A stretch of DNA of 44,029 nt. It comes from Candidatus Omnitrophota bacterium (GTDB lineage Bacteria; Hinthialibacterota; Hinthialibacteria; Hinthialibacterales; Hinthialibacteraceae). Where the stretch lies: positions 1 through 44,029 of the forward strand of contig JABLXU010000046.1 of assembly GCA_013177805.1 (NCBI GenBank), written 5' to 3'. The notes under the pieces are model-generated. The model was not told where the DNA came from. It ran no database searches and saw only the letters and a list, made by a program, of their open reading frames with translations. Positions 26,128 through 35,657 of the stretch are shown here, one piece after another. The position numbers were made by a program, and so were the translations under genes. Position 1 is the stretch's first letter. Every line of letters begins with the position of its first letter.

Positions 26128-26379
26128 ATGAATTCCATCGATCCGATTATTCAGCAAATCCACGAGGCATTCGGGGGGAATCCATATGAATCCATATCCG
26201 GGCGGCCGGTATCTCCAGGGCCGTTTCGAGGGCTGTGAGCCGTGCGAATCGGCCGCACTTTTCAAAAACAGGCGGATTAGCGGACCTTGGATGCCAAACT
26301 GCTGGATGAAAATTACTCCGCCTTGAGTTTTTTCTCTAAGGCCGGATTGCGCTTCTTTATCCCTCCCTTCCTCATGCCT
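26128..26379 (+). pseudogene. Frameshifted remnant of a DUF6714-like protein
   Basis: Three segments on the plus strand read as one decayed protein. An ATG at 26128 gives IIQQIHEAFGGNPYES (frame 1). After a +1 shift, 26228 onwards gives EGCEPCESAALFKNRR (frame 2). From 26281, back in frame 1, comes RTLDAKLLDENYSALSFFSK and then AGLRFFIPPFL. From memory this order matches small hypothetical proteins annotated DUF6714 (AFxGNPYPG, then EGCEPxE, then LDxxFLDxxxxALSFFSEAGFRFFLPAYL). In-frame stops and two shifts show that it is dead. It overlaps the 3' end of the oxidoreductase gene on the other strand. The family name is from memory and unverified. Confidence 0.6.
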
Positions 26380-28384
26380 CTATTGCCTCAGCGACGATTT
26401 CAGCAATATCCCGCACCTGGACCGTATCCTGCGCTTTGATTTCTTTCACTCCGTCCTCGAACATGGTCATGCAGTAGGGGCAGGACACCGCGATGGTGGA
26501 GGGCCGGGTGGTTAGGGCTTCTTCGGTTCGTTCGAGATAAATGCGTTTGCCGGCGCGTTCTTCCAGCCACATGCGGCCGCCGCCCGCGCCGCAGCAGAAA
26601 CTCTTGGCCTCATGGCGGGGCATTTCCAAGGGTGGAATGCCTTCGGAAACGGCGCGAAGCACGTTGCGGGGTGGCTCGTATATGCCATTATACCGGCCGA
26701 GATAGCAAGAATCGTGGACGACAGTCCGGCCGTTCACGCGTTTGCGCAGTTGAATTTTCCCCTCCCGCACCAGCTGGTCGATGAATTGGGTATGATGGAT
26801 AACACTGTAATTTGCGCCGAATTGGGCGTAATCATTTTTCAACGTGGTGTAACAATGTGGGCAATGAGTGAGAATGCGGGTCACGCCGTATTTCTCGAAA
26901 AGCTGGAGATTATCCATGGCCAGTTGGTGGAACACATATTCGTTGCCTAAGCGGCGGAGCGAGTCGCCGCAGCATTTTTCCTCATTGCCCAAAATGGCCC
27001 AGGACACGCCGGCGGCGTTCAGGATCCGGGTCATGGACGTGACGATGTGGCGTGTGCGGGAATCGAACGAACCGGAACAGCCGACGAAGAAGAGATACTC
27101 CACCGGCCGGCCGGCTTCCAAGAAGGGGACGTCCAAGCCCTGCGCCCATTTGGCCCGGTCGGACGGCGCGATGCCCCAGGGATTGAAACGCTGTTCGGTA
27201 TTTTCGAAGAATCGGAGCAATTCTTCGGGGAACCGGGCCTGTTCCATGACCAAGTGGCGGCGCATTTCTATGATTTTCGGGACATGCTCGATGAAGACCG
27301 GGCACTCGACCATACAGGCCCCGCACGTGGTGCAGGCCCACAAATCCTCCTCGGCGATGCTTTCATGGCCCTCACCGATCAGGGAGACTTTCATGGCTTT
27401 TTCATCAACCGGGGGAGGCAGGGAATCGATGCGGCGGCCGTTCCACATGGCTTGGCTGTTAATGAAGAGGTTGCGTTTGCCCTCATGGACCAGGAGGCGG
27501 GGATTGAGCGATTTGCCTGTGCGTTCGGCCGGGCAGGCTGCTTGGCAGCGTCCGCATTCCGTGCAAGCCATAAAGTGCAAGAGATCTTTCCAACTGAATT
27601 GGTTGATCTTGGAGACGCCGAAGTGGTTGCCTTTTTCGAATTCCAGCGGAGGAACCGTTTTGGGAACCGAGAAGCTCCGGAAAAAACAACTGGGAATCGC
27701 GGTCAAGATATGGAGATGCTTGCTGTAGGGCAAGTAGTTGAGGAAGGCGAGCAGCACCAGGGCGTGAATCCACCAAAATGTTCCGGTTACTCCTTCCGCG
27801 GCCTGGGGAGAGAGCGAGGCATATAGGGCTGAGGCCAGGCGCGAGACCGGCATCCAGGCGGCCCAGACGGTTGTTCCCAAGTGGATTTCCCCTGCGTGAT
27901 AGCCAAAATAGGCCACCATCAGGACGGCGATCAGGCCCAAGATCAAGAATGCGTCCAGGGAAGCTTCGATATAATCCGGGCGGAAGAACAGCCGCCGGAT
28001 CGTGGCCGCCGCCACGGCGAACAGCACCAACACGGACATGAGTTCGGTCATTACCAGCAATAGAGCGTAGGGATAATGGCCGAGAAACGCCAAGGAAAAA
28101 TGAGGGAAAAGGCCAGCCATCAGAAACTCGAAATTCAACAAGAGCAGCACCATGAATCCCCAAAATATGAGGAGATGATTGAAACCGTAACTACTCCGGA
28201 GAACCCGCAGTTGACCGAAGGCGAACAGCAGCATGCTGACCATCCGGTCCTTGAGCCGGTCGAACCGGTTCTCCCACCGTCCCAGGCACAACATAGCGAA
28301 CAGGCGGTAGAGGTTGCGGGCAAAGAAAGCGATCGAGACGAGAAAAATCACCGTGAAAAGGAGACGCGACCAGTTCATGTTCAT
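26372..28384 (-). CDS. EtfAB-linked membrane Fe-S oxidoreductase (EMO / DUF224-type, HdrD-like)
   Basis: The 670-residue protein has an N-terminal membrane part (about 5-225) with several helices (LLFTVIFLVSIAFFARNLYR, LLIFWGFMVLLLLNFEFLMA and others), resembling NarI-like cytochrome b domains. Two [4Fe-4S] ferredoxin motifs follow: CTECGRCQAACP and CTTCGACMVECP. Two CCG domains of the heterodisulfide reductase type come next (CSGSFDSRTRH...KCCG...CPHC, and HDSCYLG...CCGAGGG...CPYC). This architecture directly following etfA matches the described EtfAB:menaquinone oxidoreductase, which passes electrons from acyl-CoA dehydrogenases through ETF to the quinone pool. Its ATG lies 9 nt after the etfA stop. 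Confidence 0.88.
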   Translation of the reverse strand: MNMNWSRLLFTVIFLVSIAFFARNLYRLFAMLCLGRWENRFDRLKDRMVSMLLFAFGQLRVLRSSYGFNHLLIFWGFMVLLLLNFEFLMAGLFPHFSLAFLGHYPYALLLVMTELMSVLVLFAVAAATIRRLFFRPDYIEASLDAFLILGLIAVLMVAYFGYHAGEIHLGTTVWAAWMPVSRLASALYASLSPQAAEGVTGTFWWIHALVLLAFLNYLPYSKHLHILTAIPSCFFRSFSVPKTVPPLEFEKGNHFGVSKINQFSWKDLLHFMACTECGRCQAACPAERTGKSLNPRLLVHEGKRNLFINSQAMWNGRRIDSLPPPVDEKAMKVSLIGEGHESIAEEDLWACTTCGACMVECPVFIEHVPKIIEMRRHLVMEQARFPEELLRFFENTEQRFNPWGIAPSDRAKWAQGLDVPFLEAGRPVEYLFFVGCSGSFDSRTRHIVTSMTRILNAAGVSWAILGNEEKCCGDSLRRLGNEYVFHQLAMDNLQLFEKYGVTRILTHCPHCYTTLKNDYAQFGANYSVIHHTQFIDQLVREGKIQLRKRVNGRTVVHDSCYLGRYNGIYEPPRNVLRAVSEGIPPLEMPRHEAKSFCCGAGGGRMWLEERAGKRIYLERTEEALTTRPSTIAVSCPYCMTMFEDGVKEIKAQDTVQVRDIAEIVAEAIEA

Positions 28385-28393
28385 TCGGGTTAC

Positions 28394-29713
28394 CTAGATT
28401 ACGGCCAGGGATTTTTCTTCGAGTTGGGCGTAATGGTTTTGCAGCTCGGCAATGAGCGCGGGGAGAATTTCGAACAGATCCCCAACGATACCGAGGTGCG
28501 CGACACTGAAAATAGGCGCGTTTTTGTCTTTGTTGATCGCGATGATGTAATCAGAATTCTGCATGCCCACGAGATGCTGGATCGCGCCAGAGATTCCGCA
28601 AGCGATGTACAGTTTCGGCTTGACGGTCTTGCCGGTCTGGCCCACCTGATGCGCATGCGGCAGCCAGCCGGCGTCTACCGCGCTCCGTGAACAGCCGATC
28701 ACGCCGCCAAGCAGATCCGCCAACTCCCGGAGCAAGGCAAAATTTTCAGGGCCCATCATTCCCCGCCCCCCGCTGACGATGACCCGGGCGGCCGCCAAAT
28801 TCACTGTGCTTTCCGAACGCAAAGGAATGACTTCAAGGATTTTGGTGGTGATTTGGTCTTCGGGGAGGGAAAACTCTTCCAGGATTACACTCCCCTGGCG
28901 TCCGGACTGGAAATCCGGTTTGGGCATGACATGCGGACGGACTGAGGCCATTTGGGGACGATGGGTTTCGGTCAGGATGGTCGCCATAATGTTCCCGCCG
29001 AATGCTGGGCGGGTTTGTTCCAGAAGACGGTCGGCTTGACTGATGGAGAGGCCTGTACAATCGGCCGTCAGCCCCGTCCGCAGTTCGGTAGCGACCGCGC
29101 CGGCCAAGTCCCGTCCCTGGCCGGTAGCGCCCATCAACACGATTTCCGGCTTGTATTTCCGGATGAGCTGGAGAGAGGCTTCCAGGTATGGATACGTGCG
29201 GTAGTGCTTCAAGACCGCATTGTCGATGACGTATACTTTGTCCGCGCCATAGCCGAAGGCTTCGGGGATCAAGTGTTGAATGCCGCTTCCCAGGATGAAA
29301 GCCGCTAGTTCGACTCCCAGATCGCGGGCCAGGGCCCGGCCGGCGCCCAGCAACTCCCATGAAACCGGATGGGCGGTTCCATTCGTTTGCTCCACGAAAA
29401 TCCACACGCCTTTCCATTCCGCCGCTGTGGGTGCGGAGGCCGGGGCTTCGATCCCGGCCTGCGCGCGGTTGTATTCCGCCAGGATTTTCTGTTCATCCGG
29501 GGTGTAATACATCTCCAATGCGCCGGCAGGGCATACCTTGAGACACTTTTGGCACCCAATGCATTTCGCCAGGAGAATCACCGGTTCGTCCCGGTTGTTC
29601 ATTTCGATGGCGTCCACCGGACACGCGGACTGGCAACGGGCACCGCAAGCGATGCACTTGCCTTCGATATAACGGGCTACGCCGCGGGGCTTTTTGGGTT
29701 TCTTGCGTTCCAT
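28394..29713 (-). CDS. etfA: Electron transfer flavoprotein alpha subunit with N-terminal ferredoxin domain
   Basis: The protein has 439 residues from an ATG with GGGAG about 6 nt upstream; the longer frame overlaps etfB. Residues 10-70 carry two cluster motifs, [13 protein letters not shown] (CxxCxxxCxxxCP) and [12 protein letters not shown]. An ETF N-terminal Rossmann-like domain follows ([20 protein letters not shown] and [19 protein letters not shown] segments). The FAD-binding C-terminal domain is complete: [46 protein letters not shown] and IVGDLFEI. It shuttles electrons from acyl-CoA dehydrogenases. The ferredoxin extension is typical of anaerobe-type EtfA. It lies in the etfB-etfA-oxidoreductase operon, 22 nt after etfB. 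Confidence 0.93.
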   Translation of the reverse strand: MERKKPKKPRGVARYIEGKCIACGARCQSACPVDAIEMNNRDEPVILLAKCIGCQKCLKVCPAGALEMYYTPDEQKILAEYNRAQAGIEAPASAPTAAEWKGVWIFVEQTNGTAHPVSWELLGAGRALARDLGVELAAFILGSGIQHLIPEAFGYGADKVYVIDNAVLKHYRTYPYLEASLQLIRKYKPEIVLMGATGQGRDLAGAVATELRTGLTADCTGLSISQADRLLEQTRPAFGGNIMATILTETHRPQMASVRPHVMPKPDFQSGRQGSVILEEFSLPEDQITTKILEVIPLRSESTVNLAAARVIVSGGRGMMGPENFALLRELADLLGGVIGCSRSAVDAGWLPHAHQVGQTGKTVKPKLYIACGISGAIQHLVGMQNSDYIIAINKDKNAPIFSVAHLGIVGDLFEILPALIAELQNHYAQLEEKSLAVI

Positions 29714-29735
29714 GGCTACTCCCGGTACGTCATGA

Positions 29736-30605
29736 TCAGCCTTGGGGGTCCTGCCGAAAAGCATACCGGCTGGACCGGGCTTGCTGCGCTGCATCCTCCC
29801 GGACGAAGTCCCATTCTTTCATCTTTTGGACGATACGCCGGACAGCCAAGTCACGGTTCACTCCGAATCCGTCCATGAGTTCGCCTTCTTCCCGCTGGGG
29901 AGAAAAGATCCGGCGAACCTGCGTGGGAGAACCCTTCAAGCCTATCGTTTCGGGATCCAGTTTCAATACCTCGTTGGACCAGACCGGCACCAAGGCATCT
30001 TCCGCTTCCAAGCGCTTGGGAACCGTGGGATAGCGGGGGGTATTAATCTCCCGGACAACGGTGAGCAAGGCGGGAAGTTTGGCATCCACAGTTTCATAAT
30101 GAGTTTCCAGCTTCCGCCGGACTTTAATGGTTCCCCGGGAGTGATCGATTGCGAGAATTTGGTCCACCAGGGTCAATTGCGAAAAGCGCAGGCGGCAGGC
30201 GATGCCGGGGCCGACCTGGGCGGTATCGCCGTCGATGGTCTGCATCCCGCAGAACACCAAATCCACCGGTTCTTCGTTCGCGATCTTCTCGATGGCCGCG
30301 GCCAAGACCCGGCTGGTGGCCAGGGTATCCGCGCCACCGAAGGCCCGGTCGCTCAACAAAATGGCGCGGTCTGATCCTAGTGCTAAAGCCCGCCGCAACA
30401 CCCGTTCGGCCGTGGGTGGCCCCATGGAAATTGTGGTGACCCTGGAGCCATACCGGTCTTTGATCCGAAGGGCTTCCTCCAGGGCGTGCGTGTCGAATGG
30501 ATTGGTAATGAAGGGTACACCTTCACGCACCAGGGTATTGGTGACCGGATCGATCTGCACCAGCGTGGTATCTGGGACCATCTTGACACAAACTACGATA
30601 TGCAT
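29736..30605 (-). CDS. etfB: Electron transfer flavoprotein beta subunit
   Basis: The 289-residue protein begins with the standard MHIVVCVKMVPDTT start. The ETF beta landmarks follow: NPFDTHALEEALRIKD, GPPTAERVLRRALALGSDRA, DLVFCGMQTIDGDTAQVGP (nucleotide loop) and LPALLTVVREINTPRYPT. The C-terminal tail (REEGELMDGFGVNRDLAVRR) is longer than in aerobic EtfB. It forms the heterodimer with the EtfA encoded 22 nt downstream. A promoter probably lies in the gap before 30605, but no clear boxes were identified. No acyl-CoA dehydrogenase gene is in the window, so the electron donor is encoded elsewhere. Confidence 0.94.
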   Translation of the reverse strand: MHIVVCVKMVPDTTLVQIDPVTNTLVREGVPFITNPFDTHALEEALRIKDRYGSRVTTISMGPPTAERVLRRALALGSDRAILLSDRAFGGADTLATSRVLAAAIEKIANEEPVDLVFCGMQTIDGDTAQVGPGIACRLRFSQLTLVDQILAIDHSRGTIKVRRKLETHYETVDAKLPALLTVVREINTPRYPTVPKRLEAEDALVPVWSNEVLKLDPETIGLKGSPTQVRRIFSPQREEGELMDGFGVNRDLAVRRIVQKMKEWDFVREDAAQQARSSRYAFRQDPQG

Positions 30606-30948
30606 ACGGCTGACTCCTGTATGGAAACCGGCAATCCGGCCGCTGAATCACAGATACAATATTCCCCATTCCCCCGGTAGAAGGAAATTTTCTCGGGGCG
30701 TGGGAAACCGTTGTCGAAGTGATACGATAAAGGCTGGATACGGTACGGCTCCAAAATGACTGCCAAGGGATTTATGAGTAAGAAGAAGGATCTGACCTCC
30801 AGAAACAGCCATGCTGAGATATATCCCGGTGTGAATCAACGGCGACTCGATCCTGTCCTCCTTAGCGTGAAATCGATTCTGATGAGCCGGAATTTATTGA
30901 AAAAAATCGTTTCGTTTCTCGTGGATCGATCATTATATGCCCAGTGGT
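30606..30948. other. Intergenic region upstream of etfB
   Basis: No gene is supported. Minus-strand sequence just past the small Cys-rich gene includes a run of seven T (complement of about 30899-30905) after a GC-poor stretch. Any terminator here is weak. Confidence 0.4.
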
Positions 30949-31158
30949 TCAAACAGCAAGTTGGGTTGATTTATCCCGTTTTTTTATACAATCCTTGCAT
31001 AATATTTTCCCATCCGGCTGAACCGTAACCGGCAACGGCCGGGTTACGTCACAGTCCGGTCCCAAATATTCATTGCCGCACTCTTCACAAACCAGGAACA
31101 CGATCGGATTCCCGCAATGAAAATGGGGACCGCAATCGCAAAAATGGTTGATTCGCAT
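30949..31158 (-). CDS. Small Cys-rich (zinc-ribbon-like) protein
   Basis: The 69-residue protein starts at an ATG with AGGAG about 10 nt upstream, a good site. Cysteines fall in paired knuckles: CDCG (7-10) with HCGNP, then CEECGNEYLGPDC, and CKDC near the C terminus, with His residues in between. This pattern fits a treble-clef or zinc-ribbon fold binding one or two zinc ions. The TRPLPVTVQPDGKILCKDC part recalls small metal-binding hypothetical proteins. There is no signal peptide, so it is cytoplasmic. It is upstream of etfB on the same strand, but 343 bp away, so probably a separate transcript. Function unknown. Confidence 0.68.
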   Translation of the reverse strand: MRINHFCDCGPHFHCGNPIVFLVCEECGNEYLGPDCDVTRPLPVTVQPDGKILCKDCIKKRDKSTQLAV

Positions 31159-31886
31159 GATGAATTTCTCCTAATCGTGGCTTCCAACTATTCGAGTTCA
31201 CTTTATGCACCGTACGGTCCCCAAATCCTCCTCTCGGCCAGAGCGGAGAATTTGTCTAGAAAGTTAAAAAAAACCGCATTTCCAGGTTAAAATGTTATCC
31301 ATCTTCGCATATTATTAAATGATTTTCTGGCAATGTCAACCGGATTTTTGAATAAATTTCGGATTGCAGTATATTTATTTAACTATTTAAATTAGATAAA
31401 AAAGAGGACAAGTGATTATTCATAATATATACTAAATTAATCAATTTAATCAGAAAAACGATTTTTTCACCAATTCTTCCGATTAACGAGAAGGGATGAA
31501 TTCGCGCCGCAGGGATATGGGATCCACCATGTTCTGGAGAATGTTCGGATCGTTTTTTTTGGGGGGGGCGAATACGCGCCTGATGGATTCTCGATCTCCT
31601 CGAACACTTGTCTCTTGTTATGGATGGGCCCCCTCGGTATACCGATGGAGAGGGGAATCAGGAATAGAGAGTAATATTGAGGAGTTCTGTAAAACCAAAG
31701 AAGATTATTTCACGCTCTCCGAATTTATTCGTATTTTCCACGTTCTGATTCATCAAGAGCCGTCTAGAGTTTCTTTTTGGCTCTTTCGGCCTTTCATCCC
31801 CCTTAAATTTTCACCGGAAACTTTTCTATGATAAAGCGATCGCTCATTCCATCTCATACTTCGATGACTAACAAGGAGTTCTGCTC
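31159..31886. other. AT-rich intergenic region with a T8G8 tract
   Basis: Most of 31260-31480 is strongly AT-rich and has no gene. A 111-codon plus-strand frame at 31496-31831 crosses a homopolymer T8 (31553-31560) and G8 (31561-31568), but its product has no recognisable domain and its ribosome site is too close to the start. I do not call it a gene. The 3' part is the leader of the Gfo/Idh/MocA gene. Confidence 0.5.
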
Positions 31887-33095
31887 ATGCAATCCGAATC
31901 GAACCGCCGGGATTTTCTTCAGAAAACCGCCGTGACCGGCGTGGGAATCGCCGCTCTCACCCGCCTGGCTCCCCCCACAGCGCTGGGCGCCAACGAACGC
32001 GTGCGCATTGCGGGTATCGGTACCGGAGACCGTGGCTCGGACCGCCTGCGGGTGGCCAAAAGCCTGGGGGCGGAAATCACCGCCCTCGCGGATGTCAACG
32101 AAGCCATGCTGGACCGGTGTGAGGCCAGCCTGGATCAAAAAGTAAAACGCTACCGGGATTACCAGGAGATGCTGGCTCAGGATCCTTGCGATGGTGTCAT
32201 CATTGCTTCGCCCGATCACTGGCATCATGACATGTTGCTCGACGCGATCCAGGCCGGGAAAGACGTGTATATCGAAAAACCCCTCTCCCGGACTATCGAG
32301 GAAGGCCAGAGCATGGTGAAAGCCGTGCAAGCATCGGACCGCATCGTCCAGGTCGGCAATCACCGCCGCAGCGGCCAACATTGGGCCATCGCGCATGACG
32401 TGGTGGCGTCCGGCCGGATCGGCGATGTCAAATGGATACGCACCTGGGATTGCCGCTACCGCCTGATCGATCCTTACCAGGACCGTGCTAACAACAAGGA
32501 CCTGTTCAATCCCGAACGGATCGACTGGAAACGCTTTCTCGGCCGCGCGCCGGAGCGGCCGTTCGACGCGGAGCGCTGCTCGGCCTGGCGCTGGTTTTGG
32601 GATTACGCGGGCGGTCTGATGACCGACATTGGCCCGCATATGCTCGACGTGGCCATGTGGATCACCGATTGCCCCGGCCCCAAGAGTGTCGTCTGCAACG
32701 GGGGTAATTACCACTATCCGCGTTGGGAAACGCCGGACAACGTGCACGCCATCCTTGACTGCGCCACCTACGCCATCGTTTTCGATGTGCAGTTCATGAA
32801 CGGTTTCGAGGGCGACGGCGCGGCCTTTTATGGCACCAAGGGTTGTGTGATCCAAGAAAAGGACGGCCATTTCCGACTGTACGACACCAAGAACAAGATG
32901 TTGGAAGAATGGGAATATGGGGACGAAGGCCGCGCGCACATGCAGAATTTTCTGGATTGCATCCGTTCGCGCAAACAGCCCAATTCGCCCGTGGAAATGG
33001 GGCACAAAGTCCTCGCGGGCGCACATCTAGCCAACATCGCCTACCGCACCGGCAAGCGCGTGGATTGGGATTCGGCCACGGAGAAGATTCTATAG
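31887..33095 (+). CDS. Gfo/Idh/MocA-family oxidoreductase, Tat-exported
   Basis: The protein has 402 residues with AAGGAG 9 nt upstream of the ATG. The N terminus is a twin-arginine signal (SNRRDFLQKTAVTGVGIAAL). The NAD(P)-binding Rossmann domain follows (VRIAGIGTGDRGSDRL, ITALADVN, DGVIIASPDHWHHDM), then the family EKP motif (YIEKPLSRTIEEGQSM, about 128-143). The C-terminal substrate domain includes WDYAGGLMTDIGPHMLDVAM, where Asp and His line the active site. Such exported members are greatly expanded in Planctomycetes and Hydrogenedentes-like lineages and act on sugars, sugar acids or glycosides. The substrate is unknown. Monocistronic, ahead of the sigma-54 activator gene. Confidence 0.92.
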   Translation: MQSESNRRDFLQKTAVTGVGIAALTRLAPPTALGANERVRIAGIGTGDRGSDRLRVAKSLGAEITALADVNEAMLDRCEASLDQKVKRYRDYQEMLAQDPCDGVIIASPDHWHHDMLLDAIQAGKDVYIEKPLSRTIEEGQSMVKAVQASDRIVQVGNHRRSGQHWAIAHDVVASGRIGDVKWIRTWDCRYRLIDPYQDRANNKDLFNPERIDWKRFLGRAPERPFDAERCSAWRWFWDYAGGLMTDIGPHMLDVAMWITDCPGPKSVVCNGGNYHYPRWETPDNVHAILDCATYAIVFDVQFMNGFEGDGAAFYGTKGCVIQEKDGHFRLYDTKNKMLEEWEYGDEGRAHMQNFLDCIRSRKQPNSPVEMGHKVLAGAHLANIAYRTGKRVDWDSATEKIL

Positions 33096-33205
33096 GCCGC
33101 AGCGGAGGAAGAAGGCACGCCGGATTTCGAACGCGGGGTCACCCGGACACGTGCTCCCGCCTCGATGATCCAGGTTTTTTCGCACCCAACTGAAAAAGAA
33201 TTCCC

Positions 33206-33258
33206 GGGGGAGGGTTTTCCCTCACCCCGGCTTGCCTCCCGCGAGGGGGAGGGGGGGA
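33206..33258. repeat. GC-rich hairpin pair (CCCTCACC dispersed-repeat type)
   Basis: GGGGGAGGG-tttt-CCCTCACCCC forms a stem with one bulge. It is followed by CCTCCC-gcga-GGGGGAGG. It resembles intergenic CCCTCACCCC...GAGGGGGAG repeats common in environmental genomes, and it may terminate the upstream gene. Confidence 0.45.
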
Positions 33259-33359
33259 GTAGAGGCAGGTGGTTTGGACGGATTACGCGTTGCCCCATTC
33301 TCCGCGCCCCTCTCTCCCGGCACGGCCGGACAGAAGTTCCCAGACAACCATCCGTGCGG

Positions 33360-33371
33360 ATTTTCGTGAAA
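33360..33371. promoter_or_regulatory. Enhancer-like motif upstream of the sigma-54 activator gene
   Basis: ATTTTCGTGAAA shares 11 consecutive bases (ATTTTCGTGAA) with the left arm of the inverted repeat at 35824-35834. It lies about 160 bp before the activator's ATG. This suggests autoregulation through the same binding site; only one arm is present. Confidence 0.4.
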
Positions 33372-33532
33372 CCTCCCCACCGCCATCCTCTCCTTCCGCT
33401 CCGTGAAATTCAATACAATATCCTTCGCCCGGTTCCGGTTTTATCCAGCCCGGGACCGCGCGCAGCGAAAGCGACCTCTCACCGTGCGCCTCCTTCACTG
33501 GCCTATTTGATCCTTACCTCAGGACCATTCCC

Positions 33533-35488
33533 ATGACCTCTATCAAACCATTGACCGCGCGGACCCTCGATGAAAATGCCGCTTTGCGCATGATCTTGGA
33601 AGGAACCGCCACTGAAACGGGTCAGCCTTTTTTCGAAGCGCTGGTGTTGAACCTGGCCCGAGCCCTGCAAACCACCGCGGCCATCGTGACTGAGTATATC
33701 GAGGAAATCCATACCCTCCGCTCTCTCGCTTTTTGGGTGGGTGGGGAGTGGATACGCGATTATCAATACGATGTCTTGGGCACGCCGTGCGAACCGGTGG
33801 TGAAATATGGTTGTTTTTTCCATCATCCAGAGAATATCCAGGAGTTGTTTCCCCAGGACATCAGCTTGCGGGAGATGGGCCTGGTCAGTTATATGGGCGT
33901 TCCAATACTGGACCTCGAAGGCCATGTACTAGGCACCTTGGCGGTGCTTGATATGTGCCCCATGCCAGAGGAACCCACCGGCCTGGCTGTGTTCCGGATC
34001 TTCGCCGCGCGGGCCACGGCCGAAATCCGCCGTATCCGCGCTGAGGCTGACGTGCGGGAGCGGGAAGCCCAGCTTTCCCGCCTGGTCCACGGCGCGATGG
34101 ACGCCATCATCCAGGTTGACAAGGATCTGCGATTGTTGTTGCTGAATCCGGCGGCGGAGAAGATTTTCGGATGCGTGGCGGGCCAGGCCGCCGGGTGGGA
34201 TTTCTCTCGCTTCCTCACTGGAGAGGATCCCGGGAAGTTGGCCCGGTTGATGGATGAACTTGATGCCAGCCCGCCAGACCGGCAATGCCTCTGGATTCCC
34301 GGCGGATTGCAAGCCCGGCGTTTCAATGGCGAAACCTTTCCCGCGGAAGCGACTCTCTCGCGCCATGAAATCCACCGCCATGCCGTATACACGTTGATCC
34401 TGCGCAATGTGAACGAACGCCTCAAGGCGGAGAAGAAAATCCAGTCACTGACCCGTGTGGCTGAGTACCTAAAGGAAGAAATCAAGGAACTGCACAATTT
34501 CGATGAGATCGTTGGACACAGCGAGTCATTGCTGCAGGTCTTGCGCGACGTGCGGCAAGTGGCGGGCACGGATGCGACGGTGTTAATCTTGGGCGAAACC
34601 GGTACCGGCAAGGAATTGTTCGCCCGGGCCATCCACAACGCCAGCCGGCGGAAAGACAAACCGCTCATTAAGGTCAATTGCGCCGCGATTCCCGCCTCGC
34701 TCATCGAAAGCGAATTTTTCGGCCATGAGCAAGGGGCGTTCACGGGGGCGACGCGAAAACGCGACGGGCGTTTTACCCTCGCCGACGGCGGCACCATCTT
34801 TCTGGACGAGATCGGTGAGCTGCCCCTCGACCTGCAAGGCAAGTTGTTGCGGGTCTTGCAGGAAGGCGAGTTCGAACCGGTGGGGAGTTCCAAGACCCGG
34901 AAAGTCGATGTGCGGATTCTGGCGGCGACCAACCGGGATCTGCAGCACGACGTGAAGCAGGGTAAATTCCGCGAGGATCTCTACTACCGCCTCAATGTGT
35001 TTCCTCTCCATGTGCCGCCTCTGCGGGAACGGGGTGATGATGTCATTCTCCTGGCCGAGGCTTTCGCCCGGCGGTTCGCGCAACGCATGGGCCGCGCCGT
35101 GGAGCCGCTCTCCCCGATATGTGTCCGGCGGCTGAAAGCGTACGATTGGCCCGGCAATGTGCGGGAGTTGGAGAATGTGATCGAGCGGGCGTTGATCATC
35201 TCCCACGACGGCCGGCTCAATCTGGACCGCGCCTTACCGGATTCGCGCCCCGGTGCTGATTCTCCCATCGCCGTTCCATTCACCTCTGATACCGGGGATC
35301 CCTCTCCTCGAATTCACACTCTACAAGAACTGCAAGAAATGGAGCGGTCCAATATCCTCCGGGCATTGGACCGTTGCGCCTGGAGGGTCTCAGGCGGCAA
35401 TGGTGCGGCCCGCTTGCTTGGCATGAATCCTTCCACTCTCAGTTCCCGCATGAAGGCACTGGGTATTAAAAAACCTGTAGGTACCTGA
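33533..35488 (+). CDS. Sigma-54-dependent transcriptional activator (GAF-PAS-AAA+-Fis)
   Basis: The protein has 651 residues. A GAF domain (about 20-170) contains the [13 protein letters not shown] segment and [23 protein letters not shown] domain (about 182-295) begins [20 protein letters not shown]. The AAA+ domain (about 323-560) has Walker A GETGTGKE (354-361), the sigma-54-contacting loop GAFTGA (401-406), Walker [11 protein letters not shown] (421-430) and an [12 protein letters not shown] segment. A Fis-type helix-turn-helix (about 615-648: [20 protein letters not shown], then [14 protein letters not shown]) ends the protein. No receiver domain is present, so a small molecule or redox cue probably acts on GAF or PAS. 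It is followed by an enhancer-like inverted repeat and a -24/-12 promoter for the mddA-like operon. Confidence 0.95.
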   Translation: MTSIKPLTARTLDENAALRMILEGTATETGQPFFEALVLNLARALQTTAAIVTEYIEEIHTLRSLAFWVGGEWIRDYQYDVLGTPCEPVVKYGCFFHHPENIQELFPQDISLREMGLVSYMGVPILDLEGHVLGTLAVLDMCPMPEEPTGLAVFRIFAARATAEIRRIRAEADVREREAQLSRLVHGAMDAIIQVDKDLRLLLLNPAAEKIFGCVAGQAAGWDFSRFLTGEDPGKLARLMDELDASPPDRQCLWIPGGLQARRFNGETFPAEATLSRHEIHRHAVYTLILRNVNERLKAEKKIQSLTRVAEYLKEEIKELHNFDEIVGHSESLLQVLRDVRQVAGTDATVLILGETGTGKELFARAIHNASRRKDKPLIKVNCAAIPASLIESEFFGHEQGAFTGATRKRDGRFTLADGGTIFLDEIGELPLDLQGKLLRVLQEGEFEPVGSSKTRKVDVRILAATNRDLQHDVKQGKFREDLYYRLNVFPLHVPPLRERGDDVILLAEAFARRFAQRMGRAVEPLSPICVRRLKAYDWPGNVRELENVIERALIISHDGRLNLDRALPDSRPGADSPIAVPFTSDTGDPSPRIHTLQELQEMERSNILRALDRCAWRVSGGNGAARLLGMNPSTLSSRMKALGIKKPVGT

Positions 35489-35657
35489 CGAAGGGAGAGG
35501 AGAGAATCAAAGGACGATAAGGATACAGTATACAATTGGACGAAAAGCAAAGTGGGGCAATATGGACGGGCCGAGAACGGTTTGACCTCGCTTTGGCCCT
35601 TTCCCTTGGTCGATAAATTTGTTCATTTCATGATTTCGTAGAGCTAATAGGACTTTA

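Larger units (their letters stand above)
33096..33532. other. Intergenic region upstream of the sigma-54 activator gene
   Basis: The region holds the CCCTCACC-type hairpins (33206-33258) and an ATTTTCGTGAAA motif at 33360-33371, both listed separately. No gene is supported. Confidence 0.55.

Noticed and set aside
31496..31831. 111-codon plus-strand open frame
   Set aside because: Crosses a T8G8 homopolymer, the start is too close to its only purine-rich upstream segment, and no domain is recognised.
31854..33026. 390-codon minus-strand frame opposite the Gfo/Idh/MocA gene
   Set aside because: The plus strand has the Tat signal, Rossmann and EKP motifs; the other frame has none.
33280..33293. 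GG-N10-GC match upstream of the sigma-54 activator gene
   Set aside because: The -12 TTGC is good but the -24 region (CGGATT) matches the consensus only at GG, so it is not called a promoter.
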